Shown here in pieces: positions 51,955 through 64,000 of a stretch of 64,000 nucleotides of DNA. The translations under genes were made by a program, and so were the position numbers. The notes under the pieces are model-generated. The model saw only the letters and a program-made list of their open reading frames with translations, searched no databases and was not told the origin of the DNA. Origin of the DNA: Cyanidiococcus yangmingshanensis (lineage: Eukaryota; Rhodophyta; Bangiophyceae; Cyanidiales; Cyanidiaceae); contig VWRR01000002.1 of the NCBI GenBank assembly GCA_013995675.1, positions 62,001-126,000 on the forward strand. Reading direction: 5' to 3'. Numbering within the stretch: the stretch's first letter is position 1; the number at the start of each line of letters is the position of its first letter.

Positions 51955-53758
51955 ATGGATGGTGCTGGCGAGTCTGTCGGAGTGAATTCCGGCATTGTTA
52001 CTGGTCCAGACACTGGCCAGGCGCTTGGAAGAACGGCTACGACAGTCACTGCCTCAGTAAGTCGGTCAGCTAGTATCGGTGACGTGCCAGCAGCGACCAG
52101 GAATGTCCTTGTTTGTTCGTCAGAGGGGCGTTGTGCCAGTTTTCCTGATGGTGGAAGAGCGCTCTGGTTGCAGCGAAGCGCAGCCGCAACGGTCACAGGA
52201 GCGCAGCCACGACCAGTTTCCACACCAGGTGGGTGGTCATGGAGCGCTGGCGCTCCACGGTGCTGGGCTGGTTAAGAAACCGCTAGTGGAACGTGAACTC
52301 GCCTTTTACGAGTACGTCTGGGGTGAGCTTGTTGATGCGTTTGAGTCCTTGGATGGCTCGTCTGATGACTGGGCAGCACGACGTGAACTCGTGGCGCCGC
52401 TTAGTCCGCGCAAGCTGGAGCGACTTTTGTCCTTCGAGACAAGGCAGCGCGCGCTTGCAAACCTAAGAGAAAAGCTTCAGTATCGGCGCATGAGGGAAGA
52501 GCGTTGTTGTGCGGGTTGTCGGCAAGCGTTGCCGACAGAGGTGGCGACCCTACGGGAGGTGACCTGCCCCTGCCAAATGCAGTTCTCAAACGAAGCGATC
52601 GAGTCTCTGCGCGAGTTTACAGCTCGTTACTATGGGATTGTTTCACTTTCTCGCGTTCGCGGCGAGTGGAGATACAATCATGATCATCCCTCGAATCATC
52701 CGGAGGAGGTGCATCGAAATGCCTGCTCGGAGCGGTCGACGTCCGTGTTGCCGGATGCGGCCGTGCGACGGACGCCGGCGAACGCCGACGACACCCAGGA
52801 ACTCCACGAGTTATGGTTTGCAGAAAACGGCAAGGCACTCGATGTGAACCCTTGGGCTCGGGTCTGCTTTGAACGCTCATTCGCGCCGCATCGAAATGAA
52901 CGAGGTATGCCAAGTGGCCACGACGAGGACAGCAGACATGCCGTAGATCGGTCTGGAGTCGCCGATGCAATCAAGGCTGGCGCCTCTGGATCCGACGCCG
53001 ACGAGACTGTGCTCCATGAATTTTTGGTCCTGGAGGACCTCACATTTCCGTTCCGCTATCCCTCAGTGCTGGATGTCAAGGTTGGCACGCGTGACTATGA
53101 CGACGAGGCATCGGAGGAGAAACGTCGACGACACATCGAAAAGTGTCGTATGACGACCAGCGCAACGTATGGTGTGCGCCTCACGGGTATGCAGGTTTTC
53201 CAACCAGAGCGACACACCTATCTCTGCCATGACAAGTATCACGGAAGGCGATTGAAGGACGAGGAACAGTTGCTGGATGAACTCACGCAGTACCTCGACA
53301 ACGGAGAACGAAGTCGCACCGCCGCGAGACGTGCTGTACAGGTCGCCAATTCGTTCCGAACCCGCTTAGAACGGTTGCGAAGCTTTGTCGCAGGCCAGGA
53401 TGAATGGAGATTCTACAGCTCGAGCTTGTTGTTTATCTACGAGGGCGATAGCGCTATTGATCTGGACGCCCAATCCTCGGCCAGTACCGGCTCGGCCACC
53501 TCGACAATTTCACAAACACGCCTGGTTGAACCTGCCGCGAATGGTTCCAGCGACTCGAATTCCGCACTCGTGTGTATGAAAATGATTGACTTTGCCCACA
53601 CACAACGCAGCAACTGCCAAGACGCACCCAATGATGACGGCTACCTCCTCGGCATCGAGACGATGATTCGATTATTTTTCAACGTGGCGCAGCGATTCGC
53701 CGAGCGCGAGGACGAATGGCAGACACAGACAGACTCGGACAAGGTCCGGAGATCCTGA
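51955..53758 (+). CDS. Inositol hexakisphosphate kinase (IP6K/Kcs1 family)
   Basis: Inositol polyphosphate kinase making pyrophosphorylated inositols (InsP7) from InsP6. The diagnostic PxxxDxKxG is at SVLDVKVGTRDYDDEASEEK (about nt 53068), preceded by FLVLEDLTFPFRYPSVLDVK. GVRLTGMQVFQ, SSSLLFIYEGDSA and VCMKMIDFAHT (Asp of the metal site) follow in order, as in IP6K. PHQVGGHGALALHG near 52220 is the family N-terminal QVGGH. The frame starts with GTG at 52079; a plausible ATG at 51955 in the previous frame would connect by one skipped base somewhere between 52080 and 52200. Long disordered insert at 52690-53000. About 600 residues. Confidence 0.9.
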
Positions 53759-54215
53759 AACGAGCCTGGATCTGCTGGCGCACTCGTTAACAGACCAGCA
53801 AATCCTCGAATCGACCGCCAATGTGAACGGAATCCCCGACAGCATGCTCGGAGTTGCTTTGCTGAAAGCACCGGAATTTCCCCCAGCCACTGGATCATAG
53901 CGCTTAAACGCGAATTGCACCTTCGTTGTTTTCGGCTTGGTACTGCCCAGCGCTGGGATAACATGCTCTCCAGGGCCGTCCAGCAACAATGGCGTGTGCG
54001 GTATCGAGTGGGCCCATTCGGTCGCGTAAAGCAGTCCAGCGGTCTCTACGCTTATTTCCAACTGTCGCACAAGATCCTGGTGACGTTGCTGACCCCACCG
54101 GATGCCTCAAGGCTGAGCGTCACCACGGGCTCACGATAGACTCGCAGCAGGCGCGGCCGTCGGAGACGCCCCGCCCAAACTGAGGCCCAACCAGAAGCAC
54201 TGCTCCACCCCCGGC
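53672..54215 (-). CDS. Possible unrecognised protein downstream of ARF1
   Basis: Low-confidence gene. A minus frame to 53672 reads DLVRQLEISVETAGLLYATE, then WAHSIPHTPLLLDGPGEHVI and KTTKVQFAFKRYDPVAGG. It connects upstream, with a one-base skip near 54090-54100, to RPRLLRVYREPVVTLSLEAS. Composition and secondary-structure rhythm look like real protein and no competing plus frame is better. Start codon unresolved (ATG at 54236 would overlap the end of ARF1). No family recognised; its 3' end would overlap the end of the IP6K gene on the other strand. Confidence 0.35.
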
Positions 54216-54222
54216 CTTATCC

Positions 54223-56034
<1,812 letters not shown>

Positions 56035-59000
56035 TTAGCGATTTGCATGGATTGCCCGAGTCATGCCTCGCTCACAGCCAGATGATGATTCGTCTGCGTC
56101 AGACGGGGTCTTTCCCCTAGAGGAGGCTGGCTGCTCCGACGGGTTCACGGTGTCGACTGCAAAGCCAGTCGATGCTATCCTCAATGCTCTGTACTTGGCA
56201 TTACAGCGGATAAGCACACCATGGGATAGGTGCGACTCATCGACGAATGCCGCACAAGGCTGCATGATCAGGATCTCATGATCATCGCATGCATAGAGGG
56301 CGCAGACCTTTGCACCGATGACAGCGATAGCGTCTTGAGACCTCCCTCGAATGCGTAACGGAGTCGTTCGGGTCGGTGCCGCCAGCCAGGTGGACTTGCG
56401 TACCACCTAGTCTGGTCTGCGTGGCATCGTCGTTCTCGTTGGGCATCACCGTTCGGTACTCGGTATCAAACGCGATATTGGAGCTTGAATCCTCGGATTG
56501 TGTTGCGAGCAGTGTGCTGCGGCCATGCAGCAACTGGATGCCGACCAGAATCGGTTCCGAGCCGGTGGACGCCGCAGCGTCGCCAGGACGGTACTCGAAC
56601 GCTTGACGCAGTTTCTGGGCCACCTTCGATTCTTTCTGGATGTTGCAAGAGAGCCATGCAGATTCATGACACGCACTCCAGCGAAGCGAAGTCAGTACAA
56701 CCCAATGAACGCGATGATCCGCCTCTTCGAGGGTAAGCACGGCCACCGACTTGGGCAGCGACGATGTGAACAGGCGCAGCGCCTCGGAAGGATGCGGCAC
56801 CTGGGTACAGAACAGCTCGGTCGGCAATTGCATACTGGTGGAACCGAGCTGATTTCGCATGAAAAGAAGTAAGCGTAGTGCGTGTTGCGAACCAGGTAAA
56901 ACCTGGTGGACATTGGCAACGACGATACATTCATGGGTCTCAGCCGAGAGCGGATACTGATCGTGTATGCTAATTCGAAGCGTGGGTGTGTCGAGCGTCT
57001 CATCGGCGTTCACTGGGAGGCCAGCAGTCGGTACGGGCGTCCCACAAACTCTGGTTCTACCTCGACGACGCGTCAAGTGCATGAAATGTTCGACTTGGGT
57101 CTGATGTGCTCGTGTCAAAAGATACATATAAAAGCAGGAATGCGGATCAGCGGCCATCTCGTCAACCGCTGATTGAACGACCGTGCCGTCTGCAGTACTC
57201 GAATCCGACGAGCGACCCGAGGCTACATGCTGCAACCCAGTGTGCAGCGGGCCTGTAGACTGCATGATATGGAAGGTGACTCGCGGCGGCGATAACGAGC
57301 ACACCGCGAGGGTATCAACCAAAGCAACCCATGCGCCTAGCGGCTGATCCGCTTGTACGCTCGCTGGGGTCAGTACGAAGATTGGGCGAGGCATCAGCGC
57401 AGCAGCACTGCAGCATGATGCGATCGTCGTCAGCAGTCTGGCGATAGAGCGTACAGGCATCTGTATCGCATCGGGCGGGTAGACAGCATGCGCACCGGTC
57501 GTTGGTCGTACACAGGGGAAACGAGCCGGTAGCGCCTCGAAAGTCGGGGACGCGAATACGCCCGCCGATGCCGCCTCAGCATCCCGCTTGTAGATTGATC
57601 TCGTAAGGATGCAGAAAGCAAGTACTTGAGGCTGGTTTTGCAGCCATTGTGCCGCCTCAGTGGGCGCTCTGAAACGTCATCGCAGCCGTGGCAAAGGCAT
57701 CGGCAGTCGTCGCATTGCATGCGAGCACGGTCACCGAAGCGATCGAATCTTTCGTTGCCCGCCGAATGCATTTATCCAGTGGTGAAAGGATGTGATAGAA
57801 CCCAAATCGCTCCATTTGGAAGTAATCACCTGACGTGGCGAGCCCAAGTGCTGTCTCGGCGCGCTCGAACGCCAGTAAATAGGCTGCCTCTTGCGGGCGC
57901 GGATGCCATGATGACGCTCGTTGTCGCCAGCCTGCAAAGAGTCGCTCCAGTGCTGGGGGCCGAATGACCAGCGTGCGCCATTTTCGACCCGAGGGATGTT
58001 CTCCCCAGGCCCGAATCTCGCTGCCCCAGTCCACGAACGCTCCGACGAGAGCATATTCCCGATCGATAGCCTCACGATGATCGTGCTCCTCTGTCGCTGT
58101 CTGCAGCCAACAGGCCCGCAATTCAGTCGTCGTTGGAATCGTGTGCACGCCACACGCCGGATTCTGTAATTGGCTTTCGGTATCCCGTTTTCCAAAACTT
58201 TCTCGTAAGCATTGATCAATCTGGTCGACAATCCAGCCTTTGAGCAAGCCGTCCAGGTCGAGCACAGCTCCGCAACGACTCAGCTGAGCTGTGGACAAGT
58301 GATCCTCGCCGGATCCATCCAGATGAATGAGATCGGACCATCCTACATTTTCCCATGAAACTTGGCGTTCATCCAACGGGTTTTGTATCTCTCCAGCGCT
58401 AAGCTTGTCGCGAAACAAGCGCCACAGGGCACCGCATGTCGGGTCATACCGGCCGCCGGTAGCACGATGGAGGCGATCCGCCTCCTGCAACAAGACAAAG
58501 AGCTGAGGAGTCACTGGCAACGCCTCTTGTGAACAAGCCTGACGACAGAAGCTGCTCAGCTCCGAATTCGAGTTCCAACGATTGGCCACACGATGGCACA
58601 TCTCCATGTGCGCACGCACACGCTCGAGCACTGCAGAAAGGATCGACTCTGGAACGGAGATTGTTCGAATACCATCGACGGATGCAGCCACCTCAGCAGG
58701 CGATGGCATATGTTGCCAGTGCGTATGCAACACAAGCGGGATTCCGAACGCACTCCCCGCAAACGTCACCAGTACTCGCGCCCCATAGATGGTCTGTTTC
58801 ACGTCGTCCAGCGTCATGACCAATGGGCGCTTTTCAACGGACTCGATAGAGTAACGACTCGCACTCGCGCCACCGTCGCCCGAGCGACACCATTGGTCAT
58901 CGTGCACGAAATATTCCTCTACTGCGCTCACGCCTAGGTCGTCTGCTGGCACCAGTAAGGATGACTCCTGGCTCGTACACTCATTTTCGGCATCTGCAGC

Positions 59001-59206
59001 ACCTGTGTCATCGATACCTGAAGCTGTGGAAAGCGAGTCGTAATGGGCACCCACTTTCTGTTCGTCATCATGAAAGTACCCGTCATCGGGGACTGAGAAC
59101 AAGCAGCCCATAAGCAAATCAAGAAGATCAGCGTCAAGTTATCAAAATTCCTCCAAAGTACCACCACACCAAGTATCAGCACCCCGCAATATGCAGCGAG
59201 CGTCAT
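56035..59206 (-). CDS. ApbE-type FMN transferase fused to two flavin-reductase-like domains
   Basis: The track shows separate frames, but homology runs through them. ApbE domain (about nt 58790-57600): MCHRVANRWNSNSELSSF, DLDGLLKGWIVDQIDQCL, LATSGDYFQMERFG and SVTVLACNATTADAFATAAM, with the terminal EAAQWLQNQPQVLAFCILTR found only after one skipped base near 57672-57674. That frame continues through MPRPIFVLTPAS without a stop into a first split-barrel flavin-reductase-like domain (VALVDTLAVCSLSPPRVTF; ETHECIVVANVHQVLPG) and a second (LFTSSLPKSVAVLTLEEADH). The latter is completed after another skip near 56345 by GAKVCALYACDDHEILIMQP. The N-terminus from ATG 59206 is a hydrophobic helix (MTLAAYCGVLILGVVVLW) joined by one missing base near 59125; otherwise the start is ATG 59111. 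About 1,000 residues; likely a membrane-anchored flavoprotein maturase/redox protein. Confidence 0.75.
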
Positions 59207-60385
59207 TGCGAACTAGGAACGATTGCATGGCTTGAGACAAGTGCCCTGCAAGTCGCCAGATCCGCATGCAGCGCGATCAAACCGACACGTGGCCAGCGCG
59301 CGAGCGCGTCGGCATCGCGGGCGGCCCCCACGCGATCGCCACGTGTGGGTCGTGCAGCCGCGGCGTCGATGCCGCACGACGCGACGGTGATGTCACGCAT
59401 GGTGTATGTCCGATGCGTGATATCATACGATGAATCATATATTTCCAAGGGATGAATTGTCCAATGCATAGAAACATCCTCGTGGTCCCTACAGGACATG
59501 CTCGTTCCATGGCCCATATCATAAGCAGTGGCCGTCCTGCGTATAGGACCATCGACGCGTGAACGATTCATGACGTCTATCAGAGGTACGTGTCATGCAG
59601 AGATCGCTGCTGACTGTGGCAAGTGTCCAAGCCTTGAATGGTTCATTGGCTTCTCATCGGAGATATTCCTCGAGGCTTGGTCTTCGAGTTGAGAAAAGCT
59701 TCCGAATACCACGACGCGACGACGAAAATGGCAAGCAGTGCTCGACCTGAATGGCGCGCGACCGAGAAGAGAATCGTATTTAACGGAGGCCTTGGACAAT
59801 GCCGATGTCGCAGCCATAGACCAATCATGCGATGAATAGGATGGTCGTAGGATGCGCGATAGACGCGTCTTCCGTCGCCTCTGCCCTAAGATGGCATCGT
59901 GAGTCGAGGCCAACGGCGCCAAGGTGCATATCGTCACCAGAGATGGGTATGTCGCGCCATAGATGCGCATTTTTAGATTGTGGTGAGTTATCCAGTTTCG
60001 TTTCGGACCTTGAAATCGGAGATTTTTCAGAGAAAGGGCGAGGCGCTGAGCGTCGTGCCCAGCAACCTTGGGCTCTCTGCGCTGACTGCCCATGCGCAAC
60101 GTTGCCCCAAACGGCTGATCCGCTGCCATGAGCACCTGCAGGAGCGATCAGATCCTCGGTATCGAATGTCGGGTCATAAGGTTCTGAAAGCATCGTTTCG
60201 TTCCGTGGCGTTTGCAGCTGCAGCGTATTTGTATCTCAAAGCGGAATCGCGCCGTGGCACTGGGCGTTACGCCCACAGTTCAACGAAACGGGTGAGAATG
60301 CATCCTCATGGCGTTGTTGCCGGCGTGCAGTTGCACAAACATTGCGTCAAAGAGTCGGGCGGGTCACCATGACCATTCTCCGTTC
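59207..60385. other. Intergenic region
   Basis: Between the ApbE-fusion start and the CPSF100 end. A 67-codon plus frame from ATG 60166 to 60372 (MSGHKVLKASFRSVAFAAAA start, one short hydrophobic patch) could be a micropeptide but nothing supports it. Other frames overlap without motif. Confidence 0.45.
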
Positions 60386-62972
60386 TCATAAAATAAGGTA
60401 TTGTGAGTAGACGAGGTCACGAACATCGAAATATTCTGAGCTGAGGGAGCCCTCCAGAACGACATCCTGTTGGCGTTTCCGCACCAGCACGATACTCGGC
60501 GGTCGATCGTTCTCGATGCAGAGCGCACCGCCAGCGAATTCAGCAGGCATCAGTGATTTGGTCATGATTTCCTTCAGGTCAGAGAGACGCATGTCACCAA
60601 TAAAGACGGTGAAATGACCAGACCTGGTGGATATTTCGGGGACTCGTTTTGGTGCTCAGTTCGTCCGACCGCGCAGCCAGCCAGGCCGAGTCGGGGACTG
60701 CCTGCGGCGTCTGCTCAGCGCGCGTTTGCTCTTCTCGGTGCTCAGCCGAAATCAGACGCATCTGACCGTCGTCATCGTGAAAAATATAGCCATCAAACCA
60801 AGCCATTTCGTAGTCTTGCATTCGACGCCAGAAACATTGTCGCAAGAGCGAATCATCCAGCTTAATTCGATACACTGAGGTGTCCGAGGAGACGTCCATC
60901 AATTCGCGCGCCCGGGGTGCAAAGATGCGCGAGAAATTCTTCTTCTCCAGATACTCGGCGAGTGCGTCGGTTTCGCGATCGCTACCGTGAATAATAATCA
61001 CCCGTTGTGGCGCGATGCTGACGATAAGCTGGCGCAACGAACGGCCATCCGCCAAACCCGCCATGTCAAAGTTACGAATACTGCAGCGAATCGCCAAGTC
61101 AACAACTAGATGGCGAACGAGCTTCGTCGGTAATGTCTCGCTGTTTCGATTACTGGACACATCTTCTCTGCCGGGGTCGCTGGTGCTTGCAGCTCTCTCG
61201 CCAGTCAATGTTCCGTGATTGGTGTTGCTCGGTGAGTGCTGCGGACCATTGGCGCGTGACGTCGTTAATGATTGGGTTCCAGCAGCTCTGCCGTCAAGAG
61301 TCTGCTCGTAACCGTCCCCTGCTCGCGGCACCTGCTCCATGGCTTCGTCCTGGTCCAGAAAACGCTGATCGATGCGATTGTCATCATCCACTTCAAAAGG
61401 AGGGCCCCCGTCGACTCTGTCACCCGGGTCCTCCCCAATCATGTAACTCACCGGATTGATGACCTCTCCATAGGCGTCCTGCGGCGGCGGCTCCAGCTCC
61501 TCATGAGGAAGCAAAAGACCAGCTCTCACGAGCGCTTGATATCGCGCATCGATATCATCCTCGTCCTCTTCTTCACCGGTTGTGGGGAAGTCAGGACCCA
61601 GCGTTTCGTGAAGCAGCGCCGCATCAGGGGAGGTGAGTTCGTCACCACCTGCTCCAGCTTCGATTCGGGTACCGAGCGGTTTCTCAGCTGCAGATGCCGT
61701 CACATGTGCACTGCGCGTGCCAATCGCATCCAAGCCCAGCTCGAGTCCAACCAATCGAGCCCGTTCTTGTTCTCGTTGCCATCGTTCCAGCTCTTCGCCC
61801 TGGAGCGGCACTCGCTCAGCATACGCAAGTGGCTCGCGTTGACGAAGCTTGTCTTTCTCGACTGCCAACCGAAACGCAAAGGTACCCGGCTCGGGTCGGT
61901 CGCTCATTAACACGAGTGCGCGCGGATCCGCTGCAATGCGCTGCAGAAAGAGCACACGCGAGAATCCGTAATCGAGAGACGGTAATGGAGTTAGGACGAC
62001 TTTGGGACTCGGCAGAGAGTCGACCTGATCGAGACCGTGCACAACCTGGACATGACGAAAACGAAATGGATTCTCCCGTTTGCTATCGAAAGCGCTCACA
62101 ATGGCATCACTCATCCACTCGATCAGCGAATGAGCAAATTCGATCGTATGGATCCCGACATGTTGCGCAAACACGATCGGATACAAGGATGCGATGTCCG
62201 GGTGCGCGGCCCAAAACTCCTCCGCTGCCAACACTAGCTCCAGGCAACGACCTGCTGAGTCTACTGGCATGAGCACGTCCCCACCCGCACGCAACGTCTC
62301 AAGGACTGCAGCCCAGAGATCTGTCTCTTTCTTCTGCGATGGAGCGGTGAGCACCCCGCTTGCACCCACAATGAGGTGGCTTGGTTTGTTGATCAACTGG
62401 GGCGTCGACGCGCACCCGTTGAGGAGGCGTTCCCGTCGATGATTCACATCCACACAGTAGACGATCTCTTCGGACTCCTTCTGAAATTTCCAGATAGATC
62501 CGCCGAGCAAGTGTCCCGCCGGGTAGGCCGTCGCGAACACGTTTTGGGCCAGTTCAATAACCTGCTGATACTTGACGGGACGGACCCGTTCGAACGCCTC
62601 GTCGACGTCGTCAAGCGTGAACGTGTCGAACTCTTCGCTAAAGTAACGATGCTGGTGCGCATCGTAAAGGAACATTTGTCCAAGGATTTGCACGGGGGTT
62701 GTGGCGTAGACAGGGACGCTTGCACTGAGGCCCAGTTTGCCGACAAGGTACGGCAAGGCGCCCACGTGAGCCAAGTCCGGATGCGATAAAAAGACCGCAT
62801 CTATGCCTCGGTTAATCACCGGACGCAGTGGGTCCAACATAGAGATATCGAACCGATCGTTCCAACCACAGTCCAGGAGGAACACCGCATCGTCGATTTC
62901 GAGAACTGTGCAGAGCGGTGGTGCTGACGTTCGTGCCCCGTACAGCGGCGTCACCCGAACTGATGAAGCCAT
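60386..62972 (-). CDS. CPSF2: Cleavage and polyadenylation factor CPSF100 (CPSF2/Ydh1)
   Basis: Catalytically inactive metallo-beta-lactamase/beta-CASP subunit of the mRNA 3'-end cleavage complex, partner of CPSF73. From ATG 62972: VTPLYGARTSAPPLCTVLEI, FLSHPDLAHVGALPYLVGKL (the HxHxDH zinc motif is degenerate, as expected for CPSF100), FTLDDVDEAFERVRPVKYQQ, AYPAGHLLGGSIWK, IVYCVDVNHRRERLLNG and DVLMPVDSAGRCLELVL. A disordered acidic insert (about nt 61700-61150) splits the beta-CASP/C-terminal part. One skipped base at about 60619-60630 joins the main frame to GHFTVFIGDMRLSDLKEIMT and EYFDVRDLVYSQYLIL, the conserved C-terminal domain, ending at 60386. About 860 residues. Confidence 0.95.
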
Positions 62973-64000
62973 CTCTCTTCAACGTCAAGCAAGAGCCATG
63001 GATGGACCCAACTATCCCGTGTGCTTCGGTTTCTCCTATGCTTACCACAACAAGGTTGTTTTTGCGCGATAAGCACCCGACTCCAAAACAACGAGCGCGT
63101 TCTCGATAAGCGATAGCGGCGGCCTGTGTTTCATTCAACCGCAACGGACTCGTGAGCTCGCCAGCGCCCTGTTCGAACCCACGAGTCAATGCTGCAACAA
63201 CGAAACGATTTTTGTCGCTTCAGGATGGCAATTCCTATGATACGCACCTGTTTCATAAGATGGCGAGGCCTCCGAGGGGAGCACACCATGAGATGAGGCC
63301 GAAAAAGCGATGGAAACTGCCTCCCCAGGGGTTTCACGGCGGGGTCGATGCCTCACGTGACGTGAATTTCGATAGCGATCAGTTCAAGCATAGACGAGAA
63401 ACGCTGGATTTATTGCTTACCTACTGAGCGTTTAATGGAATGAGTTCACAAAGCGCAGGACAAATATTGATAGTTCTGAGTGTTTCGCGCCCAGAAAGGC
63501 TTAAGCGCTGCCTTGGACACTCAGGCGATCAATCCGAACCGAGTTACAAGGACTGGGTAGGGCTGCAACAAGGCCCCATTCCACGTCGAAGCGTATCGAC
63601 TTTGGAACGATGGGTCGAGGGCGCCACCAGGGTCCGTCAAGCGGCTCGCTTTGCGGAGAACAACTGAACCGCCGCTTCGAAATTGCTCGTCTGCTTGCGA
63701 TCATCCTCGATTGTGTCAATGATGTCAATCAAATCACTCGACCCGTTCGTTGAGAAAAGCAAATGAAAACGAGCCCGTTTATGGCGAACGGCTACGGCAA
63801 GTACCAACGCCGTCGATCCAGTTTATCCACACAAATATCCCGAACCGTTCAGGGGCTTGAACTGGGACAGACTCGGGTTCCGCCGAATTTCCACGCTTCG
63901 AACCCAGATCGTGGCATCTATAATGGGTCGGTTTTTAGAGGGCGCGATCCATGGCCACCAGACCAGTATCGGTGAATTGACGCCTTGCGTTTGTGAGGAT
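62973..64000. other. Right-end region
   Basis: About 1 kb upstream of CPSF100 to the window edge. Plus frames at 63152-63427 and 63440-63667 are the longest. The first contains MARPPRGAHHEMRPKKRWKL, basic and Pro-rich, possibly an N-terminus, but no domain follows. A gene running off the right edge cannot be excluded. Confidence 0.4.

Noticed and set aside
56282-57460. The 392-codon frame as an independent gene
   Set aside because: It is the in-frame continuation of the ApbE C-terminal end, and its domains are completed downstream by another frame; a separate start at 57460 would drop the first strand of the split barrel.
63173-63195. GTTCGAACCC resembling a tRNA T-arm
   Set aside because: Flanking bases do not form a T stem, acceptor stem or anticodon arm.

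Overview
The window looks like a compact eukaryotic nuclear genome, most likely a unicellular red alga of the Cyanidiophyceae (Cyanidioschyzon/Cyanidiococcus-like). Seen directly: genes for eS21, RPB10, IMP4, RPF2, CPSF100, ARF1 and an Aurora kinase lie a few hundred bases apart on both strands, with no spliceosomal intron I can prove. A tRNA-Ser gene carries an intron at the canonical site. A DUF1995 (LPA3-type) gene implies a plastid. The lineage name is an inference from gene style, not from a database match.

Layout. 1-13.7 kb: GRAM-VASt lipid-transfer protein, TruA-type pseudouridine synthase, ALG7, Aurora kinase, ClpP with tRNA-Ser(CGA) at its 5' end, two unrecognised proteins. 13.7-26.5 kb: WDR82/Swd2, eS21, a coiled-coil protein, a RIB7-type reductase, an RHD3/Sey1-like GTPase, RPB10, RPF2, FANCL. 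27-38.7 kb: an EEP-family nuclease, STMP1 head-to-head with a PICOT-type monothiol glutaredoxin, HMCES head-to-head with an acetylornithine-type aminotransferase, DUF1995 head-to-head with maspardin. 38.9-50 kb: phosphoglucomutase/phosphopentomutase, COQ6, a PCID2/Thp1-like PCI protein, IMP4, a large disordered protein. 51.5-64 kb: a 93-bp tandem repeat, an inositol hexakisphosphate kinase, ARF1, a long protein joining ApbE to two flavin-reductase-type domains, CPSF100, and an open right end.

Most genes are single transcription units without operon logic. Themes are rRNA and mRNA processing (IMP4, RPF2, WDR82, CPSF100, PCID2), genome repair (FANCL, HMCES), flavin biology (RIB7, COQ6, ApbE fusion) and membrane traffic (ARF1, GRAM-VASt, RHD3-like, maspardin).

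An important caution: about fifteen conserved genes are each continuous at the protein level only if one base is skipped (about 19 sites) or added (about 5 sites), nearly always beside a 2-4 base homopolymer. I give gene spans across these breaks and treat them as probable consensus errors, while flagging the alternative. Several track starts are non-ATG, so starts below were re-chosen at ATG codons.
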